Of a stretch of 64,000 bases of DNA, positions 44,949 through 54,062 are shown piece by piece; position 1 is the first letter of the stretch, and each line of letters begins with the position of its first letter. The DNA is from Bacillus sp. 1780r2a1. GTDB lineage: Bacteria > Bacillota > Bacilli > Bacillales > Bacillaceae_H. Position numbers and translations under genes: made by a program. Where the stretch lies: contig CP099863.1 in NCBI GenBank assembly GCA_024134725.1, positions 4,120,417 to 4,184,416 on the forward strand. The letters are read 5' to 3'. The notes under the pieces are model-generated. The model was not told the origin of the DNA. It was given only the letters and a program-made list of their open reading frames with translations, and did no database searches.

Positions 44949-44983
44949 AGTTTATGCCCCTCTATCGCTTTTTCGATTATCGC

Positions 44984-45017
44984 AAATGTTGGCGCGAAAT
45001 TCTTCGCGCCAACATTT
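44984..45017 (-). terminator. Hairpin between rplI and dnaC
   Basis: AAATGTTGGCGCGAA (44984-44998) and TTCGCGCCAACATTT (45003-45017) form a 15-bp perfect, G/C-rich stem with a four-base loop. The T run on the minus strand is only three bases, so it may be a partial terminator or an mRNA-stabilising stem rather than a full stop. Confidence 0.6.
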
Positions 45018-45068
45018 AATTTATTCTTATTTTAACCTTACTATTTATAGACTAATCCTTGTTTATCA

Positions 45069-45518
45069 TTAGTTTTGTTCTGTTACATGAACCTTTACTG
45101 TAGCCGTTACTTCAGGATGTAGTTTCACAGGTACATTTGTATAACCTAGCGCACGAATAGCATCATCTAATTCGATTTTACGCTTATCAATTTTAATGTT
45201 ATGTTTTTTCTTTAATTCTTCTGCAATTTGCTTGCTTGTAATAGAACCAAATAAACGGCCACCTTCACCTGATTTAGCTTTTAACTCTACTGTTAGAGAT
45301 TCGAGCGTGTTCTTTAGTTCTTTACAGTTTTCTAATTCCTGTGCAGCTTCTTTTTGTTCTTTTTTCTTTTGAGCATCTAATACTTTTACATTACCACCTG
45401 TTGCTTCAACAGCATATCCATTCTTCAATAAGAAGTTATGTGCATAACCATCGGCTACGTTTTTAACCTCTCCTTTTTTCCCTTTACCTTTTACATCTTT
45501 TAAGAAAATGACTTTCAT
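45069..45518 (-). CDS. rplI: 50S ribosomal protein L9
   Basis: The 149-residue protein begins [21 protein letters not shown], the classic L9 23S-rRNA-binding N-domain, then a long connecting helix rich in Lys/Glu and a C-domain ([16 protein letters not shown]). Its start overlaps the gdpP stop codon as ATGA, so the two are coupled. Confidence 0.97.
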   Translation of the reverse strand: MKVIFLKDVKGKGKKGEVKNVADGYAHNFLLKNGYAVEATGGNVKVLDAQKKKEQKEAAQELENCKELKNTLESLTVELKAKSGEGGRLFGSITSKQIAEELKKKHNIKIDKRKIELDDAIRALGYTNVPVKLHPEVTATVKVHVTEQN

Positions 45519-47488
45519 GATTTTTTACCTCCATCCAAGTATTCATCAATTGCTTGCTTTAATAGCTCTTCTGCTTGATCTAACGTCATGTTTTGTAATT
45601 GAGTAGCTGCATTCGTTAAATGACCGCCGCCTTGTAAGCTTTCCATAATTACTTGAACATTGATATCACCTAGTGAGCGAGCGCTGATTCCAACAAGCTG
45701 ATCTCTTCTTTTCGAAATAACAAATGAAGCAACGACTCCGCTAATCGATAATAATGTATCGGCAGCTTGTGCAATTAACACTTGATCATACGTTTCAGCT
45801 TCATCTGCTCTTGAGATAGCAATTCCTGCTTTATAGATTTCTGCGTGTTCAATAAAACGAGCTCTTTGCACATATTGATTAATGTCTTCTTTAAGGAACT
45901 TTTGAACAAGAACTGTATCAGCTCCCTGAGATCTTAAAAAGGACGCAGCATCAAACGTTCGAGAACCAGTTCTAAGGGTAAAGCTTTTCGTATCTACAAT
46001 AATCCCTGCCAATAAAGCAGTGGCTTCTAGCATATCAATTTTAAAACGCTTAGGTTGATATTCTAATAGCTCTGTCACTAATTCGGCAGTAGAGGAAGCA
46101 TATGGCTCCATATAGACGAGTAGAGGATCTTCAATAAAGTCCTCGCCTCGTCTATGATGATCAATGACCACAACGTTTTCAACTCGATTTAATAATCGTT
46201 CTTCAATTACAAGTGAAGGCTTATGAGTATCGACAACCACCAGTAATGTATCGTCACCCACTAGATTAAGTGCCTCATCAGGGGTAATGAATCGTTCCCA
46301 AAGATCAGGACTTTTCTTAATCTCTTCTAGAAGCCGCTTTACACCCGTATCAATATGTTGAGGATCTAAAACGATAAATCCATCTTTTTGATTTACTTGT
46401 GCTACTTTTAAAATACCAATTGCAGCGCCTATCGCATCCATATCTGGATATTTATGCCCCATGATAATAACCTGACCACTTTCGGTGATAAGCTCTTTTA
46501 AGGCGTGCGAAATGACACGTGCACGTACTCTTGTACGCTTTTCCATTGGATTTGTTTTGCCACCATAAAACTTCACCTTACCATTTGGTTGTTTAATCGC
46601 TACTTGATCTCCACCACGTCCTAGTGCTAGGTCAAGGCTGGATTGAGCTAGTGCACCTAATTCAGGTAATGGAGAGGTTCCAGTACCGATTCCAACGCTT
46701 AGTGTAAGCGGTATATTCTGTTTGGACGTTTCTTCACGTACTTGATCTAAAATCGAAAATTTACTACGTTCAAGATGAAGTAATGTTTGTTCATTCATAA
46801 TTGCAATAAACTTCTCAGAAGACGTCCGTTTGATAAAGATACCATATTCTTGAGCCCAATGATTAAGCAGAGAAGTAACTTGGCTGTTCAGGTTACTTTT
46901 CACTTGATCATCCATTCCTTGTGTAAGCTCATCATAGTTATCTAAAAAGATAATACCGATGCTGGTTCTTTCATCAGCATACAATTTTTCAATTTCTATC
47001 TGCTCTGTAACATCGAAAAAGTAAAGTAGACGTTCTTCTCTTTTGATAATTACTTTAAATTTTCTTTCATGCAAAGTGACTACTTCTGTCTCAACTTCTT
47101 GCTTAATTAACGGAACAACACTTTCGGCTACATCATACAAGGAACGTCCTACTAATGAATCCTCATCAAAACAAGAAGCTAGAAAAGGGTTAGTCCATTG
47201 AATCTGATATTCATCATTAAACAACATAATCCCAATCGGCATCTCCATTAATGCCTCTTCCCCCACTTTTTTCACCCGGTGAGAAATCATTGAGATATAC
47301 TTTTCAAGCTCGTCTACTAACATTCGCTCCATTTTAATAAACAGCAGCAAGGTCACCAGTAAAAGCACAAAGCCCCCTACGCCAATCATCCAGTTGTGAT
47401 ATGTCACTACCCCTACTAAAATAAGAGCAATACTGTACAGTAAATAAAATGGATAACGAATGATATTTTTCTTTGTAAAGACAGGCAT
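45515..47488 (-). CDS. gdpP: Cyclic-di-AMP phosphodiesterase GdpP (YybT)
   Basis: The 657-residue protein has two N-terminal helices, a PAS domain ([22 protein letters not shown]), a degenerate GGDEF domain (about 170-300) and a DHH-DHHA1 phosphodiesterase: [31 protein letters not shown] and the C-terminal [11 protein letters not shown]. It breaks down cyclic-di-AMP and so affects wall stress and potassium control. It sits between yybS and rplI, as in B. subtilis. Confidence 0.96.
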   Translation of the reverse strand: MPVFTKKNIIRYPFYLLYSIALILVGVVTYHNWMIGVGGFVLLLVTLLLFIKMERMLVDELEKYISMISHRVKKVGEEALMEMPIGIMLFNDEYQIQWTNPFLASCFDEDSLVGRSLYDVAESVVPLIKQEVETEVVTLHERKFKVIIKREERLLYFFDVTEQIEIEKLYADERTSIGIIFLDNYDELTQGMDDQVKSNLNSQVTSLLNHWAQEYGIFIKRTSSEKFIAIMNEQTLLHLERSKFSILDQVREETSKQNIPLTLSVGIGTGTSPLPELGALAQSSLDLALGRGGDQVAIKQPNGKVKFYGGKTNPMEKRTRVRARVISHALKELITESGQVIIMGHKYPDMDAIGAAIGILKVAQVNQKDGFIVLDPQHIDTGVKRLLEEIKKSPDLWERFITPDEALNLVGDDTLLVVVDTHKPSLVIEERLLNRVENVVVIDHHRRGEDFIEDPLLVYMEPYASSTAELVTELLEYQPKRFKIDMLEATALLAGIIVDTKSFTLRTGSRTFDAASFLRSQGADTVLVQKFLKEDINQYVQRARFIEHAEIYKAGIAISRADEAETYDQVLIAQAADTLLSISGVVASFVISKRRDQLVGISARSLGDINVQVIMESLQGGGHLTNAATQLQNMTLDQAEELLKQAIDEYLDGGKKS

Positions 47489-47526
47489 CTATTTCAGCTC
47501 CTAATCTTTAAGTTCCACATTAACTT

Positions 47527-48474
47527 TTATTTATCCACATTCCCAATACGCTTACGTAAATTAAATCCTAAATCAATTATACCTAAGATACGTACAAATT
47601 GAAGGAGAATTGGCAGAATAAATGCCAAAATTGTTACAATCACTGGAATTGCTTTCGAATAACCTTTTTGATATGAAAAATAAAAGATAAAAGAAAATCC
47701 TTGTAACATGACTAACATTTGCAAGGCCATCGCTAAATTTAAGATGGCGATAAACATAAATGATCCCTCTTCAAAATTAAATGAAGGAAATGATAAAATT
47801 AATACAATTAAATAGTACCAAATTACACTTTTAGGTAATTGCAGTTCACGAAATGGTGGAAATGATTCAATATCATGCTTCAAACGCTTTAATACAGATG
47901 CAGCGATTAACTGAGAAAAGAAGGCACAAACAACCCCCAACATGACAATAAACAGTGGAAGTAAATATTTAAAAGTTGTAATGGTTTGTTCCAACTGTTG
48001 AATCTGTTCATCTGTAACGGTTTGTCCTAAACTTTTCATCATATCAACGCTTTGATCAATTGACTGATTCAACGCATTGTTCATTTCACTAATTAAGTTA
48101 ACATTCATAAGCAAACTTGATAGCACAAACATTAGCAAAAATGCAAGGCTAAAAGCAATGGTTCCACCTAACAATACGCTGTATCGCGCTTTTTTCTGTT
48201 GATACAAGTAGCCAATTACAATACCGCTTATACCAAAAACCATTGTTGCTGGTAATGTTACAACTGTCCCAAATAATAATGTTAACAATAAAGATACAAT
48301 AAAAAACAGAATGGATCTTTTCACACCATGTCTAACTGTATAAACAATAAACGGTACAGCAAGAGCAAGAGTTAAAAACCCACCAATAACCGGTATGTAT
48401 AGGAGAAACAACAACAGCGCTACAAAAAGGGCTAAAAGTGCTGCTCCTTCGGTAATATAACGAATCCCTTTCAC
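47527..48474 (-). CDS. yybS: DUF2232 membrane protein YybS
   Basis: The 315-residue protein has about eight helices (GFLTLALAVPFIVYTVRHG, GISGIVIGYLYQQKK) and resembles the YybS/DUF2232 family, usually found upstream of gdpP. The start codon is GTG after GAGGTGAAG. Its function is unknown; the family is related to energy-coupling transporter S components by some classifications, which I cannot test here. A good promoter lies just upstream. Confidence 0.85.
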   Translation of the reverse strand: MKGIRYITEGAALLALFVALLLFLLYIPVIGGFLTLALAVPFIVYTVRHGVKRSILFFIVSLLLTLLFGTVVTLPATMVFGISGIVIGYLYQQKKARYSVLLGGTIAFSLAFLLMFVLSSLLMNVNLISEMNNALNQSIDQSVDMMKSLGQTVTDEQIQQLEQTITTFKYLLPLFIVMLGVVCAFFSQLIAASVLKRLKHDIESFPPFRELQLPKSVIWYYLIVLILSFPSFNFEEGSFMFIAILNLAMALQMLVMLQGFSFIFYFSYQKGYSKAIPVIVTILAFILPILLQFVRILGIIDLGFNLRKRIGNVDK

Positions 48475-48506
48475 AACTTCACCTCGTATTGTATAAACTA
48501 TTACTT

Positions 48507-48535
48507 ATTGTATCGATTCAATACAAGAGAAGCAA
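48507..48535 (-). promoter_or_regulatory. Promoter of yybS-gdpP-rplI
   Basis: Minus-strand TTGCTT (48530-48535) and TACAAT (48507-48512) are 17 bases apart, about 35 bases upstream of yybS. An inverted repeat TTGTAT/ATACAA overlaps the spacer. Confidence 0.6.
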
Positions 48536-48564
48536 CTATTTCACCAGTTTATCTATTTAGATGT

Positions 48565-48602
48565 AAAAAGAGACAGCAAGGAAGTCCTCACTGTCTCTTT
48601 TT
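48565..48602 (-). terminator. Terminator after rpsR
   Basis: AAAAAGAGACAG (48565-48576) pairs with CTGTCTCTTTTT (48591-48602). On the minus strand it ends the rpsF-ssb-rpsR operon. Confidence 0.87.
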
Positions 48603-48609
48603 ATATTCA

Positions 48610-48849
48610 TTATTCACCTGAAACATATGGTAATAATGCCATTTGACGAGCGCGTTTGATAGCGATCGTTAATTTACGTTGGTATTTAGCGCTTGTTCCA
48701 GTTACACGACGAGGTAAAATTTTACCACGCTCTGAAACGAATTTTTTAAGCATATCTACATCTTTGTAGTCGATGTGAGTGATGCCGTTTGCTGTGAAGA
48801 AACAAACTTTACGACGTCTGTTACGTCCACCTTTACGTCCACCTGCCAT
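48610..48849 (-). CDS. rpsR: 30S ribosomal protein S18
   Basis: The 79-residue basic protein has [17 protein letters not shown] at the start and [24 protein letters not shown], the S18 signature. It binds S6 on the small subunit. It is the last gene of rpsF-ssb-rpsR. Confidence 0.97.
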   Translation of the reverse strand: MAGGRKGGRNRRRKVCFFTANGITHIDYKDVDMLKKFVSERGKILPRRVTGTSAKYQRKLTIAIKRARQMALLPYVSGE

Positions 48850-48910
48850 TGAAATACGCCTCCTTCCCTTTTAAACTCTATCCGATTGTATACTTCGCAC
48901 TTATCACTTT

Positions 48911-49411
48911 TTAGAATGGTAAGTCATCATCAGAGATGTCGATTGTTTCACCATTATTTGCAAATGGATCATTATCAACGCGAGTATAACCTTGATTACC
49001 TGAGTTACGGTTCTGATTATCTCCAAATGGAGAGCCTTGTCCAGATCCACCAGTGTTAGCAAAGTTATTGCGTTGCATATCCCCGCCACCACTTTTTGGT
49101 TCTAAGAATTGCACACTTTCTGCCACAACCTCTGTTACATAAACTCGACGACCGTCTTGTCCTTCATAACTACGAGACTGTAAACGTCCATCAACACCAG
49201 CTAAACTACCCTTTTTCAAAAAGTTTGCTACATTTTCAGCAGGACGACGCCATACGACACAGTTAATAAAGTCTGCCTCACGTTCACCCTGTTGATTTGT
49301 AAATGCGCGGTTGACTGCTAGTGTGAATGTTGCAACTGCAGCTCCATTGGGGGTATAACGTAATTCAGGATCTTTCGTCAAGCGTCCTACGAGAATTACG
49401 CGATTCATCAT
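48911..49411 (-). CDS. ssb: Single-stranded DNA-binding protein
   Basis: The 166-residue protein has an N-terminal OB fold ([41 protein letters not shown]), a glycine/asparagine-rich linker and the acidic tip DISDDDLPF that recruits replication and repair partners. I start at the ATG at 49411, eight bases after AAGGAG; the frame three codons earlier begins with a GTG inside that region. It lies between rpsF and rpsR. Confidence 0.97.
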   Translation of the reverse strand: MMNRVILVGRLTKDPELRYTPNGAAVATFTLAVNRAFTNQQGEREADFINCVVWRRPAENVANFLKKGSLAGVDGRLQSRSYEGQDGRRVYVTEVVAESVQFLEPKSGGGDMQRNNFANTGGSGQGSPFGDNQNRNSGNQGYTRVDNDPFANNGETIDISDDDLPF

Positions 49412-49455
49412 CAGAACCACTCCTTAAGGAAAAAACTATTTATTTAAACGATAAA

Positions 49456-49743
49456 TTAAGCTTCTTGTTTAACAACGATATGACGGATAATGTCTTCGTT
49501 GATCTTAGCAAGACGATCAAACTCAGAAACTGCTTCTGAAGTCGCTGCTACGTCAAGAATCATGTAGTAACCATCGCGGAAATCGTTGATTTCATAAGCT
49601 AAACGACGTTTACCCCATTCTTTAACGTTTGCAACTTCTGCACCATTGTCAGTTAAAACACCGTTAAAGCGCTCAACTAATGCTTTTTTTGCTTCGTCAT
49701 CAATGTTTGGACGGATGATGTACATTACTTCATACTTTCTCAT
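49456..49743 (-). CDS. rpsF: 30S ribosomal protein S6
   Basis: The 95-residue protein begins [20 protein letters not shown] and contains [20 protein letters not shown], typical of S6. I start at the ATG at 49743, eight bases after AAGGAGGTG; the longer frame runs into the leader hairpin. It heads rpsF-ssb-rpsR. Confidence 0.97.
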   Translation of the reverse strand: MRKYEVMYIIRPNIDDEAKKALVERFNGVLTDNGAEVANVKEWGKRRLAYEINDFRDGYYMILDVAATSEAVSEFDRLAKINEDIIRHIVVKQEA

Positions 49744-49754
49744 CACTGTCACCT

Positions 49755-49786
49755 CCTTTTGGTCTAACGGCCCTAAACGGGCAAGG
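49755..49786 (-). promoter_or_regulatory. rpsF leader hairpin, candidate S6:S18 autoregulatory element
   Basis: In the minus-strand leader CCTTGCCC pairs with GGGC and AAGG around a GTTTA loop, with an eleven-base bulge that starts with CG and ends against the ribosome-binding site. A GGCCG stretch in the bulge border recalls the CCG feature bound by S6:S18 in other bacteria. The pairing would mask AAGGAGG. This is a structural guess. Confidence 0.45.
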
Positions 49787-49815
49787 AGCAATAATTATAT
49801 TACTCACGATTTAAA

Positions 49816-49844
49816 ATTATATCATGTAAACTTTCGAAACGCAA
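49816..49844 (-). promoter_or_regulatory. rpsF operon promoter
   Basis: Minus-strand TTGCGT (49839-49844) and TATAAT (49816-49821) are separated by 17 bases, about 70 bases upstream of rpsF. Confidence 0.7.
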
Positions 49845-49871
49845 TGATATTAAAAGAGTTTCGTTTAAAAG

Positions 49872-49900
49872 AAAAAGTACGGCTTAAAGCCGTACTTTTT
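49872..49900 (-). terminator. Terminator after ychF
   Basis: AAAAAGTACGGCTT (49872-49885) and AAGCCGTACTTTTT (49887-49900) pair over almost the whole element and overlap the ychF stop codon. Confidence 0.88.
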
Positions 49901-50999
49901 ATACGTTGAATCTAAAATGCATAACATCGCCATCTTTAACGATGTATTCTTTTCCTTCAAGACGAACTTTTCCTGCTTCACGTGCAGCTCCCATTGTTCC
50001 AGCTGCTAATAAATCTTCATAAGATACCGTTTCAGCACGGATGAATCCACGCTCAAAGTCTGTATGAATAATACCAGCACATTCAGGTGCCTTCATACCT
50101 GTTTTGAACGTCCATGCGCGTACTTCTTGCTCACCAGCTGTGAAGTATGTTGCAAGACCTAATAAATCATAAGTGGCACGAATTAGTTGGTCTAAACCTG
50201 ATTGCTCAATTCCAAGCTCTTCAAGGAACATTTCTTTTTCCTCACCTTCAAGCTCAACAATTTCAGATTCAATACGAGCACAAACTACAATTACTTCTGC
50301 GCCTTCTTCTTTCGCATATTCACGTACTTTTGCTACATATTGATTTGATGACGCATCCGCTACCTCATCTTCTGATACGTTCGCTACATACAGAATTGGT
50401 TTAATTGTTAAAAGGTGTAGCTGCTTAGCAAGCTTTAATTGCTCATCAGTAAATGAAACAGAACGCGCAGGTTGTCCAGCTTCAAACGCTTCTTTTAGCT
50501 TTTCTAAGATTTCATATTCGTACATTGCTTCTTTATCTTTTTGTTTCGCCATCTTTTGAACACGGCCAATACGCTTGTCCACAGTTTCTAAGTCAGCTAG
50601 GATTAGCTCTAAATTAATTGTCTCAATATCTGAGATAGGATCTACTTTCCCCGAAACGTGAGTGATATTTTCATCTTCGAAGCAACGCACTACGTGACAA
50701 ATTGCATCTACTTCACGAATATGAGATAAAAATTTATTTCCTAATCCTTCACCTTTACTCGCACCTTTTACAATTCCTGCAATATCTGTAAATTCAAATG
50801 CTGTTGGAACTGTCTTCTTAGGTTTTACAAGCTCAGTAAGTTTATCTAAACGCTCGTCAGGAACTTCTACAATCCCAACATTCGGATCAATTGTACAGAA
50901 AGGGTAGTTAGCAGACTCTGCTCCCGCTTGTGTAATTGCATTAAATAAAGTTGATTTTCCTACGTTCGGAAGACCAACAATTCCAGCTGTTAAAGCCAT
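49899..50999 (-). CDS. ychF: Redox-regulated ATPase/GTPase YchF (Obg family)
   Basis: The 366-residue P-loop protein has VGLPNVGKSTLFNAIT (Walker A), FTDIAGIVKGASKGEGLGNKFL and a C-terminal TGS domain with KDGDVMHFRFNV. YchF prefers ATP and binds ribosomes. I start at the ATG at 50999 (MALTAGIVGLPNVG), which gives exactly the B. subtilis length of 366; the frame continues 26 codons upstream without support. Confidence 0.96.
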   Translation of the reverse strand: MALTAGIVGLPNVGKSTLFNAITQAGAESANYPFCTIDPNVGIVEVPDERLDKLTELVKPKKTVPTAFEFTDIAGIVKGASKGEGLGNKFLSHIREVDAICHVVRCFEDENITHVSGKVDPISDIETINLELILADLETVDKRIGRVQKMAKQKDKEAMYEYEILEKLKEAFEAGQPARSVSFTDEQLKLAKQLHLLTIKPILYVANVSEDEVADASSNQYVAKVREYAKEEGAEVIVVCARIESEIVELEGEEKEMFLEELGIEQSGLDQLIRATYDLLGLATYFTAGEQEVRAWTFKTGMKAPECAGIIHTDFERGFIRAETVSYEDLLAAGTMGAAREAGKVRLEGKEYIVKDGDVMHFRFNV

Positions 51000-51137
51000 A
51001 TGATCATTCACTCCTCTTTTATATAACCGAAAACCAGTTAACCTTTCACAATTATAGTAATTCACATTTGAAAACACAAGCTTTATTGATTGGAAAAGCC
51101 TGTCCTAGTTCAGTATGTATATGAATTACTTTTTCAG

Positions 51138-51335
51138 TTATTCTTCATGTTTAACTAAGATCTTTTTCATTTTTCGAGCAAAATCCTTACGAGGAATCAT
51201 GACACTATGACCACAGCCTTCGCATTTAATTCGAATATCCATTCCCATTCGAATTATTTTCCATCTATTCTCTCCACAAGGGTGGGGTTTTTTCATTTCT
51301 ACAATGTCATTTAAACCAAATTCTTTTTGATTCAA
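51138..51335 (-). CDS. yyzM: DUF951 small protein YyzM
   Basis: A 65-residue protein with FGLNDIVEMKKPHPCGENRWKI and a CEGCGHSVMIPR motif. The Cys residues suggest a small metal-binding fold. This DUF951 protein sits beside the mechanosensitive channel gene in many Bacilli. Function is unknown. The start codon is TTG, overlapping the stop of the upstream gene as TTGA, with AAGGAGG nine bases before it. Confidence 0.88.
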   Translation of the reverse strand: MNQKEFGLNDIVEMKKPHPCGENRWKIIRMGMDIRIKCEGCGHSVMIPRKDFARKMKKILVKHEE

Positions 51336-52243
51336 TTACTGTGACCTCCTTGATTTTCTCGATGAGTTAATACATTTTTAGGATCTTCACCACGATTATA
51401 CATAATCATCTTCGCAAACGGAACTTCAATACCATGTTCATTTAATCTCATTCTTACTTCTTTACGAATCATACGTGATATGTGAAAATGCCTCATTGGT
51501 TTCACTTCACTTGTAATGCGCATAACAACTTCATTTGCTTGCATTGTTTGAACTCCTAGTAATTCTGGTGTTTTTACCATATCTTCATATTTCCCAGGCA
51601 ATTCTTCTAAGAGTTCTAGAATAATTTTTTCCGCTTTTTGAATATCTTCTTCATATGAGATACTAACATCTACAAATGCAATGCTGTTATGAAGCGAAAA
51701 GTTGGTCACTTCTATAATACTTCCATTAGGCAAAATATTAATTTCTCCTGTCCAACTTTTAATTTTAGTTGTCCGCAAACCAATCTCCTCCACAGTACCT
51801 TCAAATGTACCAATTCGCACATAATCTCCTACAGAAAACTGATCTTCAAAAATAATAAAGAAACCTGTAATAACATCCTTTACTAAATTTTGAGCACCAA
51901 ACCCTACTGCTAAACCAACGATTCCTGCTCCTGCTAATAATCCCTTTACCTCAATTGTCATCGTTTCTAGAATCATAACAAGCGCAATAAAATAAACTGC
52001 ATAGGTAAATACATTTTGAATTAAACGTACTAACGTTGCTTCTCTTCGCTCTGAAATACGCAGTGGACTTTTTGTCCGAACCTCTATCATTTTATTTAAA
52101 AACATTTTCCCAAATCGAATTAATAACATTGAAACGATAATAATGAGTAATATTTTAATAAAACCTATCCCTATATTAGCCCACGTCTCTTCTTTAAAGA
52201 ACGTCTGAAACGTCGTTTTTAAAAAGGCTTGAATTGATTCCAT
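51332..52243 (-). CDS. Small-conductance mechanosensitive channel (MscS family)
   Basis: The 303-residue protein has three N-terminal helices, the pore helix GLLAGAGIVGLAVGFGAQNLVKD and the beta domain FIIFEDQFSVGDYVRIGTFEGTVEEI, all diagnostic of MscS. Such channels release solutes on hypo-osmotic shock. I start at the ATG at 52243 after GGGAG; earlier in-frame ATGs lie ten codons up. It is coupled to yyzM. Confidence 0.9.
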   Translation of the reverse strand: MESIQAFLKTTFQTFFKEETWANIGIGFIKILLIIIVSMLLIRFGKMFLNKMIEVRTKSPLRISERREATLVRLIQNVFTYAVYFIALVMILETMTIEVKGLLAGAGIVGLAVGFGAQNLVKDVITGFFIIFEDQFSVGDYVRIGTFEGTVEEIGLRTTKIKSWTGEINILPNGSIIEVTNFSLHNSIAFVDVSISYEEDIQKAEKIILELLEELPGKYEDMVKTPELLGVQTMQANEVVMRITSEVKPMRHFHISRMIRKEVRMRLNEHGIEVPFAKMIMYNRGEDPKNVLTHRENQGGHSN

Positions 52244-52303
52244 GCTGCAAGCTCCCATTCTCATGATTGTCATAATATTTTAGTTTATTTTAGCAAGTTT
52301 TAT

Positions 52304-53320
52304 TTAATTTTTGTAGATATTTCGTATTGGATAAACTAGTAAAGCGGCTAATAAGAATAGATTAACCATACCATATAAAGGGTATAAAACAGCAATTAAC
52401 TTAGAAAATCCGAGTTTTGTAAATGGAATCATAATGATGACAAATATAATGGCCATTTTCCATAATGAGGTATTTTCATTCCTGCGAAATCTAGTTGTTA
52501 AACCTAGTATCCCTGATACTGCTGTTGTATAGATAGCCACTAACAATAAGATACTCATAATAATTAGCATAAAAAACGGAAAACTTTTCATTATAGCAAA
52601 TAACGGAATTTCGTAGTCTGGTAACAAATCTGAAACCTGTAAAAGTGATTCATTATAAACAAAGGATAAACCACCAATTAGCAAACCACTCCCTATGGAA
52701 GCAATATGAATTTCTACTTTTGTTTTAATCTCATTTCCAATGGTTGTGAGAACTGCAACGAGAGGGAGAATATTTAAAGCCGTAAAAGTAAAACCTGAAG
52801 ACCAATTATGTTGATGACGCCAGTCAATATCTAAAATATGCTGGCTTTTTAAAATAAAAAAAAGAAGTACACTAATTAAGCCGATAACAAGTACAGGCAT
52901 AATATAAGAATTAATAGAGAGCATTCCTTGAATACCTCTAATAAACACCAGGATAATTAATAAACTAAAGGTCATAATGCCTAACCAGTATGGAAGCTGA
53001 AATGTTTCTAACGTAGCGCCTCCACCTGCAATCATAATAACTGTTGTTGAAAATAAATAAAAAATGATTAAGCTATCATAAAGGAAAGCCCACCTTTTTC
53101 CAAACACTTCAATAAGCAATGGATAAAATTGATTTGTTTTCAATTGAAAGCTAATACTCATAATTACTTGACAACAAATAATGAAGATAATAGTGAATAA
53201 AAGCAGAGCCAGTCCACTTTCTTCGCCGAAGAATTGCCAAAGTTCTCTTCCAGATGCATAACCAGCTCCAATAATTGTACCTAAAATAAGAAACATCCAT
53301 TTAAAGCCCTGCTTCAACAT
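52304..53320 (-). CDS. yyaD: YkvI/YyaD-type membrane protein
   Basis: The 338-residue protein has about ten helices. Its start GTIIGAGYASGRELWQFFGE and GRELWQF-like motif match the YkvI family (COG3949), whose fold may resemble amino-acid/cation symporters. Its place between yyaC and the MscS gene matches yyaD of B. subtilis. No substrate is known. Confidence 0.75.
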   Translation of the reverse strand: MLKQGFKWMFLILGTIIGAGYASGRELWQFFGEESGLALLLFTIIFIICCQVIMSISFQLKTNQFYPLLIEVFGKRWAFLYDSLIIFYLFSTTVIMIAGGGATLETFQLPYWLGIMTFSLLIILVFIRGIQGMLSINSYIMPVLVIGLISVLLFFILKSQHILDIDWRHQHNWSSGFTFTALNILPLVAVLTTIGNEIKTKVEIHIASIGSGLLIGGLSFVYNESLLQVSDLLPDYEIPLFAIMKSFPFFMLIIMSILLLVAIYTTAVSGILGLTTRFRRNENTSLWKMAIIFVIIMIPFTKLGFSKLIAVLYPLYGMVNLFLLAALLVYPIRNIYKN

Positions 53321-53404
53321 AAATTCCTCCTTTAAGTGAAATGTATGTATAGAATATTAAAAATCTTCGTATACTGTTACTACTATGTATAAGGAGTGGA
53401 ACCT

Positions 53405-54025
53405 ATGAATCTAAAATCCTCCTTCTTTGAGAAAACATCACGTTCAATTCGTATTTTTCATGATGAAGAATTTGCTGCTCAACAATTAAGTAAACAGCTA
53501 GGGTTGTTACTTCCAGCTGATCCTGCTAGACCGGTCGTAATTGTTTGTATCGGAACAGACCGCTCAACTGGAGATTCATTAGGACCATTAGTAGGCACGA
53601 AATTAAAAGAAAAAAGCCTTTCTCATTTTCATATATATGGCACATTAAAAGATCCCATTCATGCTGTTAATTTAAAAGATACTTTAAAAATGATTCAAAA
53701 GGAATTTGATAACCCTTTTATTATCGGCATTGATGCTTGTTTAGGAAGAATGAAGAGTGTAGGATCTGTTTCATTGGGAATAGGGCCGGTAAAGCCTGGT
53801 GCGGGCGTAAATAAAGAGTTACCTCCTGTGGGTGATATTCATATGACTGGAATTGTAAATGTAAGTGGCTTTATGGAGTTTTTTGTACTACAAAATACAA
53901 GACTTTATTTAGTCATGAGCATTGCAGAATTAATTGCTACTAGTATTCAATATGCTTATCAAACTCATAGAGGACCCTCTGTCTCTTTGTCATCTCATAG
54001 TTATCAATTAGAGTATGAAAAATAA
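53405..54025 (+). CDS. yyaC: Sporulation-associated protein YyaC (germination-protease-like fold)
   Basis: The 206-residue protein belongs to the spore_YyaC family: VIVCIGTDRSTGDSLGPLVG, IIGIDACLGRMKSVG and KPGAGVNKELPPVGDIHMTG are diagnostic. It resembles the germination protease fold, but its activity is unknown. It is the only plus-strand gene in the origin-proximal block. I start at the ATG at 53405, eight bases after AAGGAG; a GTG three codons earlier lies next to that site. Confidence 0.88.
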   Translation: MNLKSSFFEKTSRSIRIFHDEEFAAQQLSKQLGLLLPADPARPVVIVCIGTDRSTGDSLGPLVGTKLKEKSLSHFHIYGTLKDPIHAVNLKDTLKMIQKEFDNPFIIGIDACLGRMKSVGSVSLGIGPVKPGAGVNKELPPVGDIHMTGIVNVSGFMEFFVLQNTRLYLVMSIAELIATSIQYAYQTHRGPSVSLSSHSYQLEYEK

Positions 54026-54062
54026 AAAGGTTGTCCTAATAATTAGGACAACCTTTTTATTT
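54021..54062. terminator. Bidirectional terminator between yyaC and parB
   Basis: AATAAAAAGGTTGTCCTAAT (54021-54040) and its complement (54043-54062) form a near-perfect 20-bp stem overlapping both stop codons, with T runs on both strands. Confidence 0.9.
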
